Assembly: GCA_027483285.1 (NCBI GenBank)
Contig: JAIXUZ010000259.1
Location: forward strand, 1 to 9,117
DNA length: 9,117 bases
DNA from: Bacteroidota bacterium
GTDB lineage: Bacteria; Bacteroidota; Bacteroidia; CAMBQF01
Direction: 5' to 3'
Shown: in pieces, positions 1-6,279 of the stretch
Numbering within the stretch: position 1 is the first letter of the stretch
How the letters are laid out: each line of letters starts with the position of its first letter
Made by a program: the position numbers and the translations under genes
Notes under the pieces: model-generated
Told to the model about the DNA's origin: nothing
Seen by the model: the letters and a program-made list of their open reading frames with translations, nothing else
Databases searched by the model: none

Positions 1-183
1 AACTACCAGCGCCGTAAAGAAATGGCCTTAGACACCAGGAAAGGAACAGTAGGCCTATCGTGGGGTGTAGGCATCAAAATATCGAAGATTAAAATTGATT
101 ACGGTAGGGCGGCCTATCACTTGGCAGGTTCGCCAAACCATATCACTTTATCTACCAACCTGTCTGAATGGGTTAAAAAGTAG
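1..183 (+). CDS. porQ: Type IX secretion protein PorQ, C-terminal end (partial)
   Basis: Reading frame 1 is open from the first base to a TAG at 181-183 and gives the last 60 residues of a protein whose start lies outside the window. The tail alternates short polar and hydrophobic stretches typical of outer-membrane beta strands, with the pieces LSWGVGIKI, KIDYGRAAYHLAGSPNH and ITLSTNLSEW. From memory of the family, PorQ proteins end in a similar 'NYGRA.YHLAG..NH.SLS' pattern, and porQ commonly lies directly before cytidylate kinase in Bacteroidota, as here. PorQ is an outer-membrane barrel of the type IX secretion system that works with PorZ and PorV in delivering and anchoring cargo at the cell surface. 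Only about a fifth of the usual length is visible, so the call rests on the tail and the neighbour. Another FadL-like barrel protein is the alternative. Confidence 0.72.
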   Translation, partial: NYQRRKEMALDTRKGTVGLSWGVGIKISKIKIDYGRAAYHLAGSPNHITLSTNLSEWVKK

Positions 184-259
184 CGCAACCTATTTGCTAC
201 AAAAAGTCAAAAATTATTCCATCCTATTGATATTACTCTTTTCTTTGCAGCCGTAATAA

Positions 260-952
260 ATGAAAGGAAAGATAACCATAGCTATTGACGGTTTTTCATC
301 TTGCGGAAAAAGCACGCTGGCTAAAGCGTTGGCTCGCGCACTGAATTATAAATACATAGACTCGGGAGCCATGTATCGCGCCGTTACGTTATATGCATTA
401 GATAAAGGAATAATTAAAGACGGCCATTTTGACCATGACTTTTTAGTTAAAGCATTACCTGATATCACTATTGATTTTCATTTTAATACCCAAACGCAAA
501 AGTCTGAAACGCTATTGAACGGCATTAATGTTGAAGATCGTATTCGCCAGAGCGAGATATCATCGTTAGTAAGCCCAGTGAGTGCTGTAAAAGAAGTACG
601 CATCAAGTTGGTAGAATTGCAGCGCAGCTACGATGAGCACAAAGGCCTGGTGATGGACGGGCGGGATATTGGCACAAATGTTTTCCCAAAAGCCGAGCTT
701 AAAATATTTATGACTGCAGACCCCGAAATAAGGGCTGCGCGCCGGTATGATGAATTAATTGCTAAAGGCTACCATACAACAATGATTGATGTACGGAGCA
801 ACCTAGCCGAGCGCGACCATATAGATTCTACACGTGCAGACAACCCGCTTACCCAGGCTGAAGACGCCATAATACTCGACAATACAGACCTTTCACCTCA
901 AGAACAATTAGCTTTTGCATTAAACCTGGCTAATGAACTAAAACAAATTTAA
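260..952 (+). CDS. cmk: Cytidylate kinase
   Basis: This enzyme phosphorylates CMP and dCMP with ATP to the diphosphates in the cytoplasm, feeding RNA, DNA and lipid precursor synthesis. The 230-residue product has the usual length. It shows an N-terminal P-loop GFSSCGKST at residues 11-19, the CMP-site motif DSGAMYRA at 34-41, a second substrate motif MDGRDIGT at 132-139, and the late RD...DSTRAD...P...AED segment followed by LDNTDLS that is typical of bacterial CMP kinases. The ATG at 260 puts the P-loop at the expected distance from the N terminus. There is no clear Shine-Dalgarno sequence, which is normal for Bacteroidota. It follows porQ by 76 bases with no terminator between them, so co-transcription is likely. 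No hairpin terminator is visible after the TAA at 950-952. All key motifs are intact. Confidence 0.96.
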   Translation: MKGKITIAIDGFSSCGKSTLAKALARALNYKYIDSGAMYRAVTLYALDKGIIKDGHFDHDFLVKALPDITIDFHFNTQTQKSETLLNGINVEDRIRQSEISSLVSPVSAVKEVRIKLVELQRSYDEHKGLVMDGRDIGTNVFPKAELKIFMTADPEIRAARRYDELIAKGYHTTMIDVRSNLAERDHIDSTRADNPLTQAEDAIILDNTDLSPQEQLAFALNLANELKQI

Positions 953-970
953 CATCCATTATTTTTATAC

Positions 971-1003
971 TTGTAAGATTTCAGTAGAAACTGCATATTT
1001 TTG
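971..1003 (+). promoter_or_regulatory. Bacteroidota-type promoter of the histidine kinase gene
   Basis: A TTG at 971-973 is followed, after 22 bases, by TATTTTTG at 996-1003. This exactly fits the TTG-N17-23-TAnnTTTG consensus used by the primary sigma factor in this phylum. Transcription would start near 1009, leaving a leader of about 50 bases before the ATG at 1060. The site lies in the cmk-kinase gap, so the kinase probably has its own transcript even though both genes point the same way. Confidence 0.65.
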
Positions 1004-1059
1004 TAGCTATTTTATAACTATATTAATAAACCAAAACCAACAAAATTCTACAGCACTCA

Positions 1060-3036
1060 ATGAAAAAATTATTGGGTATAATGCTTATTATACTGTTAAA
1101 CCTGTCTGCCAGGGCTAACTTTAATGATACAATCGTATTCAACACAAAATCTGTATTAAGCATATCAGACAATGTATATATATATAAAGACACTAGTATT
1201 ATTCTTAAATATAAAGATGTAAGTATTTCATCTTTTACTAACAATTTTAAGTCGCCTAATTTTAATGCACCCACTTACAATACTAGCAATTCTGCTTATT
1301 GGTTATATTTTAATATCAAGAATAATACAGGCGAAAATATAGCCTTAATGATTGATTATCCGATGCTTGACACAGTTCAATATTACGGAATAAACAGGGC
1401 TGGTGTTGTAGATAGCTTTTATTCGGGATCAGCATTTCCATACAGCCAAAGGCAAATAGACCATAACCGGATAATATTTGAATTAAAACCCGAAATAACT
1501 ACTGTTTATCTTCGTGTGCGGTCATCATTCAACCTTCAATTGCCCTTAACAATATATTCTTTTGACACCTTAAACGCATCAATAGGAAAAGAGAATTTTT
1601 ATCAGGGTTGTTACTTTGGGTTTGTCTTGCTTATTATAATCTACAGCACATTTGTCTATTTCTCATCGCGAGATGCTATTTACCTATTCTACCTGCTGCA
1701 TGTTGGTATTACCGGCTTAATAATGGCACATATAAGCGGGTATACGTTTCAAAACATATGGCCCAATATGCCGCTAATTAATAAATTAGAACCAACGTTT
1801 TTCGGACTTTCAGCAATATCGCTACTATTTAGCATGCGTTTTTTAGAAACAAAAACCAATACCCCAAGCCTACACAAATGGTATTGTTATGCTATAGGGC
1901 TAACATTGTTGGCCATACCATTAAACCTTCTAAATCAAGGTTACCTTGCCATGCAAATAGTTCAGGCTGCCAGTATACTTGGCTGTGTACTTATGTTTAC
2001 TACTGGCCTTATACTTATGCGCAGAGGTTATAAGCCAGCCCGCCATTTTACATTTGCCTGGAGCTTCTTACTTGGCGGCACCATAATTACTTTGGTTCAA
2101 CGCTTTGGGTTGTTGCCTTACAAATGGTATTTCACTTACGCCTGGCAAATAGGTTCTGCCTTTGATATCATATTTTTATCATTAGCTGTAGCCGACCGCA
2201 TTACCCTATTAAGAGAAAAAGCGCAGGAATCACAACTGGAAACCCTACAACACATTAGAAAAAATGAAATTTTTATCAGGGAACAAAACCAGGTATTAGC
2301 ACAAAAAATTAGGGAACGTACAAACCAATTAGAGGAGAAAAATAATGAGCTACAGAAACTAAACAATACAAAAGATAAGCTTTTCTCAATATTAGCGCAC
2401 GACTTAAAAGGCCCAATTGGCAACATACATAAGTTTATTGAAATGATGATTGAGGACGACACGTTGCGCGATGATGAAACATTAATAATGCTTAAAGGAT
2501 CGGCGGCAAATACCTACAACCTGTTGGATAACCTGCTAACCTGGGCGTGCAGCCAGCGTGGCGAAATTGAATTTAACCCCGAAAGATTAAATTTGAATGA
2601 AGTAATAAAATACCCTACCGGCGTACTAAACCTGCAAATGCTTAACAAAAACATTGTATTTAAAAATACAATTAGCGATGATGTTTTTGTATTGGCAGAC
2701 ATGGCTTTACTGCGCACTATACTCAGGAATATTTTAAGCAATGCCATAAAATTCACCCAAGACAAAGGCACAATTACCATCAGTACTAATATTATAAATA
2801 CTGATACTGTGCAGGTATGTATAGCAGATACAGGCGTAGGTATAGAAGAAAACAGACTTACTCAAATTTTTGAACCTGTAAAAAATAAAAACACAAAAGG
2901 TACAGCTGGCGAAAAAGGAACAGGACTGGGCCTGCTAATAACGGCAGAGTTTGTTGAACTATGCCACGGCGAAATTACCGCCACCAGCATTGTAGGGCAA
3001 GGTACAACAGTATGTTTTACCCTACCTATAGCCTAA
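1060..3036 (+). CDS. 7TMR-DISM sensor histidine kinase (orphan)
   Basis: This 658-residue inner-membrane sensor kinase should autophosphorylate and pass phosphate to an unidentified response regulator. In order it shows: a signal peptide (about 1-19); a periplasmic 7TMR-DISMED2-like, carbohydrate-binding-like domain (about 20-170) with the W.YF.I.N and LYLRVRS-type pattern of that family; seven hydrophobic segments (about 184-379; 7TMR-DISM membrane module); a charged coiled coil (about 380-440); a HisKA domain with the H box LFSILAHDLKGPIGNI (phospho-acceptor H447); and a HATPase domain with N box N557/N561, G1 box D590-T-G-V-G594 and G2 box G620-T-G-L-G-L625. There is no receiver domain and no response regulator gene in the window. 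The ATG at 1060 places the signal peptide correctly. The ligand is unknown; this sensor class is thought to see small molecules or sugars outside the inner membrane. Confidence 0.93.
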   Translation: MKKLLGIMLIILLNLSARANFNDTIVFNTKSVLSISDNVYIYKDTSIILKYKDVSISSFTNNFKSPNFNAPTYNTSNSAYWLYFNIKNNTGENIALMIDYPMLDTVQYYGINRAGVVDSFYSGSAFPYSQRQIDHNRIIFELKPEITTVYLRVRSSFNLQLPLTIYSFDTLNASIGKENFYQGCYFGFVLLIIIYSTFVYFSSRDAIYLFYLLHVGITGLIMAHISGYTFQNIWPNMPLINKLEPTFFGLSAISLLFSMRFLETKTNTPSLHKWYCYAIGLTLLAIPLNLLNQGYLAMQIVQAASILGCVLMFTTGLILMRRGYKPARHFTFAWSFLLGGTIITLVQRFGLLPYKWYFTYAWQIGSAFDIIFLSLAVADRITLLREKAQESQLETLQHIRKNEIFIREQNQVLAQKIRERTNQLEEKNNELQKLNNTKDKLFSILAHDLKGPIGNIHKFIEMMIEDDTLRDDETLIMLKGSAANTYNLLDNLLTWACSQRGEIEFNPERLNLNEVIKYPTGVLNLQMLNKNIVFKNTISDDVFVLADMALLRTILRNILSNAIKFTQDKGTITISTNIINTDTVQVCIADTGVGIEENRLTQIFEPVKNKNTKGTAGEKGTGLGLLITAEFVELCHGEITATSIVGQGTTVCFTLPIA

Positions 3037-3485
3037 TATAGTACCGTACGGTACCAGGTAGTTGTTTTGCCTAATAGCGATACCCACAAATACCCCCTGA
3101 AACGTAGGATACGGTTTCCATCTAAACGGGCTTTGCACGAATACATATTGCCATCTTCGGGGTTATAAACATCTCCCCCATACCACTCTTTATCGTCGGC
3201 GTCCCATTTCAACCCGGTAGCAAAAACCATTCCTTGTAATGTGCGCTTGCGTAACTCGGGTTTTGGGTTTTTCTTATCCAGTTTTTCAGAGCCATCAGCC
3301 TCTTTAGAATTCTTTTGCCACACCACTTTAATCTCGTAGGTATTGTTTTGGGTGTTTTTAAAAATCTCCATTTTACCCCTCGAATCTTCAGTAAGCCAAA
3401 TACCACAAATGTCATCGGGTTTAACCTGGGCAAACGCAATATTAGCCAATAGCATCAGCAAAGTGAAAGATGAAAATACCTTCAT
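3033..3485 (-). CDS. Secreted DUF2147 family protein
   Basis: A 150-residue protein with a clear Sec signal peptide (about residues 1-19, hydrophobic FTLLMLLANIAFA, then Q20). The mature part begins with the DUF2147 pattern 'GIWLTEDSRGKMEIF', continues through YEIKVVWQ, a Lys-rich linker, the stretch GMVFATGLKWD..DKEWYGG.VYNPEDG, and ends with 'LRFRGYLW.SLLGKTTTWYR'. These are hallmarks of PF09917, a small beta-rich domain of unknown function common in Proteobacteria and Bacteroidota; lipocalin-like folds have been suggested for such proteins. The cell location is probably periplasm. The gene begins 28 bases after the methyltransferase gene on the same strand and may share its transcript. Its TAG stop (3035-3033) overlaps the TAA of the converging kinase (3034-3036). 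No biochemical role can be assigned. Confidence 0.88.
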   Translation of the reverse strand: MKVFSSFTLLMLLANIAFAQVKPDDICGIWLTEDSRGKMEIFKNTQNNTYEIKVVWQKNSKEADGSEKLDKKNPKPELRKRTLQGMVFATGLKWDADDKEWYGGDVYNPEDGNMYSCKARLDGNRILRFRGYLWVSLLGKTTTWYRTVLY

Positions 3486-3513
3486 AAATTAACTGTATAT
3501 TAAATAGTTATGA

Positions 3514-4329
3514 TTATCGTGTGGCAAAAATATTTGTAAGCTGAGTTTTTTCAAAACCCTTCTCTTTTTCTTTGTGTATGTTAATAAAGCCATGCGACTT
3601 TAGCAGAGTGGTTACAGTTTCTAACCTGCCATCAACATCATGCACCTCGGCAACAACCTTGCCAATTAATGGCCAGTGCTCTGGTTTAATACCTTTTAAT
3701 ACAGCTAATTCTGCCCCCTCACAATCAACTTTAAGCAAGTCTATCTTAGGTATATTATGGTCTTCCATAACCTTAGATACTGTTGTTAACTTACAGTTTA
3801 CGGTAACAGAACCACTCTTTATCTGGCGGGCAATTAAAGGCATTAAAAATTTGGGCATATAACGCAATAGCCTATATCGGCGTGGCATATTCTCCAGGTT
3901 ACCCTTTACTGCATTTTCAAATTGAGAAGGGTCAATATCCCACTGCCCGGGGTCTGACGTTGATAATGCGGGGGCATTGGGAAAATAGGTAAAAGTTAAT
4001 TCGCCTTCGGCATCAGAAACACCAAGGGGAATAACAGTATAATTACCCTTACCAAATTTATCGGCATTTGCTTTAGCGGCGCTAAAAATATCTGGAATAG
4101 GCTCAAAAGCAAATACTTTGGTATTAGGGAAACGTTGGCATGCACGAACGCCCAAAAGGCCTATATTGGCACCAATGTCAAAAACTATATCACCATCTTT
4201 TATATCAATCCCATTTCCCATGTAACCCTCTACGTGGCTATCAAGTACAACCGCTTCGGGTACGCGTAAACAATAAACCTCTGTTCCATCGTCGAGGCGG
4301 GCTGTTAATAATTTTTTTGTTGTGCTCAC
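3514..4329 (-). CDS. FkbM family SAM-dependent methyltransferase
   Basis: A 271-residue cytoplasmic protein of the FkbM methyltransferase family (PF05050), whose members usually O-methylate sugars, polyketides or other secondary products using S-adenosylmethionine. Visible are the SAM-binding loop VFDIGANIG (D51-G57), the acidic strand end FAFEP (E76), a VIPLGVSD segment, and the strongly conserved IDLLKVDCEGAE motif (D202-E207). Between the two halves, about residues 125-165, lies a longer insert with basic and hydrophobic residues (RRYRLLRYMPKFLMP). The start is GTG at 4329: an in-frame TAA stands three codons upstream (4338-4336), and the next Met (residue 37) would remove family sequence before the SAM loop. 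No glycosyltransferase or synthase is adjacent, so the substrate is unknown. DUF2147 follows after 28 bases. Confidence 0.9.
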   Translation of the reverse strand: MSTTKKLLTARLDDGTEVYCLRVPEAVVLDSHVEGYMGNGIDIKDGDIVFDIGANIGLLGVRACQRFPNTKVFAFEPIPDIFSAAKANADKFGKGNYTVIPLGVSDAEGELTFTYFPNAPALSTSDPGQWDIDPSQFENAVKGNLENMPRRYRLLRYMPKFLMPLIARQIKSGSVTVNCKLTTVSKVMEDHNIPKIDLLKVDCEGAELAVLKGIKPEHWPLIGKVVAEVHDVDGRLETVTTLLKSHGFINIHKEKEKGFEKTQLTNIFATR

Positions 4330-4408
4330 TATCTGTTATATAATTAATCTAAATTAGCATTTGAGCGGGTTAAAGTACAAATTATACCCACCCAACAAAA
4401 ATAGCTGA

Positions 4409-5170
4409 ATGAAAATAGTTATCATCACATTGTCAATTGCGCTTGTTTGCAATTTGTTAGGCTTCATTTACTCATACACCATTCTATACTCTAAGTGGTT
4501 TAACAATAAAAGGCTCCAAAGCATAAAATATAAACCCAGCGATTTTTGGGAACGCTTGCCATTAATAGGCTTCAATATTCTATTGTTAATATTATTTACC
4601 CTTGGCGGAATGTGGCCGGTAAAGGATTATTTTACCATGGAGGCACCTTCGGTACTAACTTTTATATGGCAGTTTGCCGCTTTTATGCTTATTGATGATG
4701 TTTATTTCTATTTCTTCCACCGTTATAACCACGAGAACAAATGGTTATACAAAAAAATACACCGTATACATCATAAGGCATTCAACCCTATTCCGTTAGA
4801 ATATTTATATGTACACCCGTTGGAATGGATGGGTGGCACTGTTGGCATTGCCGCTACGGCTGCCTTAATTGGTTTTACTATGGGCGAGATTAACTGCTGG
4901 CCATTTTGGGCTTTTGCATTGGTGCGCAACTTACACGAATTGGAGATACATTCAGGCTTAAAATCAATATTCAGCCAATATATACCCTTTAATGGCACTA
5001 CAGAGCACCACGATTTGCACCACGCTAAATTAAAAGGCAACTACGCATCAACTTTCAGCTTTTGGGATAAGCTATTTAAAACCGACCTGCATATAGTAGA
5101 TGGTAAATGCCGCACCAAAGCCCAGTTAGATGAAATGGGACAACTGCAAGAAGAAAAAGCAGCTGCGTAA
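4409..5170 (+). CDS. Sterol desaturase / fatty acid hydroxylase superfamily membrane protein
   Basis: A 253-residue integral-membrane, non-haem di-iron oxygenase of the PF04116 superfamily, which hydroxylates or desaturates lipids using O2. Hydrophobic segments lie at about residues 3-25, 50-70, 83-103 and 140-165. The iron-binding histidine clusters are complete: HRYNH (H104, H108), HRIHH (H118, H121, H122), HELEIH (H176, H181) and HHDLHH (H200-H205). The tail after about 225 is hydrophilic. The ATG at 4409 is directly followed by a membrane segment, so the start is credible. It diverges from the methyltransferase across 79 bases and ends at a bidirectional hairpin. The substrate cannot be read from sequence: bacterial relatives act on sterols, hopanoids, carotenoids, sphingolipids, ornithine lipids or alkylglycerols. 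No sterol-pathway genes are visible here, so a native sterol substrate is unlikely. Confidence 0.9.
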   Translation: MKIVIITLSIALVCNLLGFIYSYTILYSKWFNNKRLQSIKYKPSDFWERLPLIGFNILLLILFTLGGMWPVKDYFTMEAPSVLTFIWQFAAFMLIDDVYFYFFHRYNHENKWLYKKIHRIHHKAFNPIPLEYLYVHPLEWMGGTVGIAATAALIGFTMGEINCWPFWAFALVRNLHELEIHSGLKSIFSQYIPFNGTTEHHDLHHAKLKGNYASTFSFWDKLFKTDLHIVDGKCRTKAQLDEMGQLQEEKAAA

Positions 5171-5197
5171 TAAAGGCATTAGTTTGATTGGAAAAAG

Positions 5198-5228
5198 AAA
5201 AGCCCTGATGATGAGTCAGGGCTTTTTT
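5198..5228 (+). terminator. Bidirectional intrinsic terminator between convergent genes
   Basis: A perfect 11-base-pair stem, AAAAGCCCTGA at 5198-5208 pairing with TCAGGGCTTTT at 5216-5226, encloses a 7-base loop (TGATGAG) and ends in a T run to 5228. The A-rich sequence at 5192-5201 supplies a T run on the other strand. The hairpin sits 28 bases after the hydroxylase stop and about 60 bases beyond the stop of the converging CoA dehydrogenase, so it can serve both. Confidence 0.88.
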
Positions 5229-5290
5229 ATTATCGACTTCCAGAACTTATTTCCGGATTTGTTTAATAGAATATCGGTTGCCGCAGAATA

Positions 5291-6181
5291 TTACTTCTTA
5301 AACGTTGGCGCTACTACCAACTCTTTGCTGCCGGCGGTGTATGTATAAAAGCCTTGTCCGCTTTTGGCACCCAGGTTGCCTGCCATAACCATATTTACAA
5401 GTAAAGGACATGGGGCGTATTTCGGGTTGCCAAAGCCATCATGCAATACATTTAAAATAGAAAGGCATACATCAAGGCCAATAAAATCGGCTAGTTGTAA
5501 AGGGCCCATTGGGTGTGCCATGCCTAGTTTCATAACAGTATCAATCTCTTCAACACCCGCAACACCTTCAAACAGGCTATATATAGCCTCGTTAATCATA
5601 GGCATAAGTATACGGTTGGCAACAAATCCGGGGTAATCATTTACTTCAACAGGTATCTTGCCTAGTACTTTTGATACTTCAAAAACTACTTTGGTTACCT
5701 GCTCATGGGTAGAGTAGCCGTTAATAACCTCTACCAGCTTCATTACCGGTACGGGATTCATAAAGTGCATACCTATAACCTGCGCAGGGCGCTTTGTTGC
5801 AGCAGCTATTTTGGTAATTGATATAGACGATGTATTAGAAGCCAGAATAGCCTGTGCAGGGGCTGCCTCGTCTATCTGGCGAAAGATATTAAGCTTCAAA
5901 TCAACATTTTCGGTAGCGGCTTCAATTACTAAGTCAGCAACAGAAACACCTGCTTTTAAATCGGTAGTAGATGTAATGTTAGCCAGGGTTTGGGCTTTTT
6001 GCTCCTCTGTAACAGTACCTTTAGCCACCATACGGTCGAGGTTTTTACTAATAGTAGCTAAGCCTTTATCCAACGCTGCCTGCGATATATCAATAAACGA
6101 AACATTAAACCCTGTTTGGGCAAATACGTGGGCTATACCGTTGCCCATGGTTCCGGCACCTATTACTGCAATATTTTTCAT
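5291..6181 (-). CDS. 3-hydroxybutyryl-CoA dehydrogenase
   Basis: A cytoplasmic NAD(P)-dependent enzyme that interconverts 3-hydroxyacyl-CoA (typically 3-hydroxybutyryl-CoA) and acetoacetyl-CoA in fatty-acid, butyrate or phenylacetate-type metabolism. The 296-residue form begins MKNIAVIGAGTMGNG, with the Rossmann GxGxxG at residues 8-13. Catalytic-region residues match the family: S118 in NTSSISIT, H139 in MHFMNPVPVM, E151 in KLVEVI, and N189 in GFVANRI. The C-terminal domain contains the usual GPLQLADFIGLD and GxKSGQGFY motifs. I chose the ATG at 6181 over an in-frame ATG at 6196, because the extra five residues (MYICP) have no family match and are encoded by what looks like the promoter -7 element. 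Names in use include hbd, paaH, mmgB and fadB2; none can be preferred without genomic context. The gene stands alone on its strand. Confidence 0.94.
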   Translation of the reverse strand: MKNIAVIGAGTMGNGIAHVFAQTGFNVSFIDISQAALDKGLATISKNLDRMVAKGTVTEEQKAQTLANITSTTDLKAGVSVADLVIEAATENVDLKLNIFRQIDEAAPAQAILASNTSSISITKIAAATKRPAQVIGMHFMNPVPVMKLVEVINGYSTHEQVTKVVFEVSKVLGKIPVEVNDYPGFVANRILMPMINEAIYSLFEGVAGVEEIDTVMKLGMAHPMGPLQLADFIGLDVCLSILNVLHDGFGNPKYAPCPLLVNMVMAGNLGAKSGQGFYTYTAGSKELVVAPTFKK

Positions 6182-6185
6182 GGGG

Positions 6186-6193
6186 CAAATATA
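6186..6193 (-). promoter_or_regulatory. -7 promoter element of the CoA dehydrogenase gene, near-leaderless
   Basis: On the minus strand TATATTTG (6193 to 6186) is an exact TAnnTTTG element. Only four C residues separate it from the ATG at 6181, so transcription would begin at or within a few bases of the start codon. No TTG stands 17-23 bases upstream, so the -33 half is missing or divergent. The element overlaps the alternative upstream ATG, which argues for the shorter protein. Confidence 0.5.
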
Positions 6194-6195
6194 CA

Positions 6196-6223
6196 TAGTG
6201 GCAAGTTGTTAGTGGCGAGTGTT
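6196..6223. repeat. Two tandem 14-base imperfect direct repeats in a divergent promoter region
   Basis: TAGTGGCAAGTTGT (6196-6209) is followed immediately by TAGTGGCGAGTGTT (6210-6223). The two copies agree at 11 of 14 positions, and a further TAG begins a third unit. The pair lies between the divergent CoA dehydrogenase and aquaporin genes, just upstream of the former's -7 element, where its -33 region would be. It could be an operator or only a chance or decayed duplication. Confidence 0.45.
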
Positions 6224-6279
6224 TAGTAATTTTATTTAAGTAGAAGGGAAATAGTATATTGGCTGCAAAATTGAGTTGT

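Noticed and set aside
184..259. Possible separate promoter for cmk (TTTCTTTG at 240-247)
   Set aside because: It has a mismatch in the TA pair and no TTG at proper spacing; co-transcription with porQ is the simpler reading.
1023..1274. Minus-strand open frame of 83 codons across the start of the kinase gene
   Set aside because: It lies antisense to the signal peptide and sensor domain of a well-supported gene, has no recognisable family pattern and no promoter; the AT-rich region simply lacks stops.
3209..3439. Second minus-strand frame overlapping the DUF2147 gene
   Set aside because: It is an alternative frame of the same strand, basic and Pro/Trp-rich without a family match, whereas the DUF2147 frame has a signal peptide and conserved motifs.
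4396..4403. Exact TAnnTTTG on the minus strand upstream of the FkbM methyltransferase
   Set aside because: The nearest minus-strand TTG upstream lies 30 bases away, outside the 17-23 base spacing, and the leader would be about 60 bases; too weak to list as a promoter.
5364..6212. Plus-strand open frames opposite the CoA dehydrogenase gene
   Set aside because: They are antisense shadows of a gene with all catalytic motifs; their translations show no domain pattern.
6259..6279. TTG start adding seven residues to the aquaporin
   Set aside because: A GAAGGGA sequence sits about nine bases upstream, but the extra residues (MAAKLSC) lack family support, while the ATG at 6280 gives the typical aquaporin N terminus.
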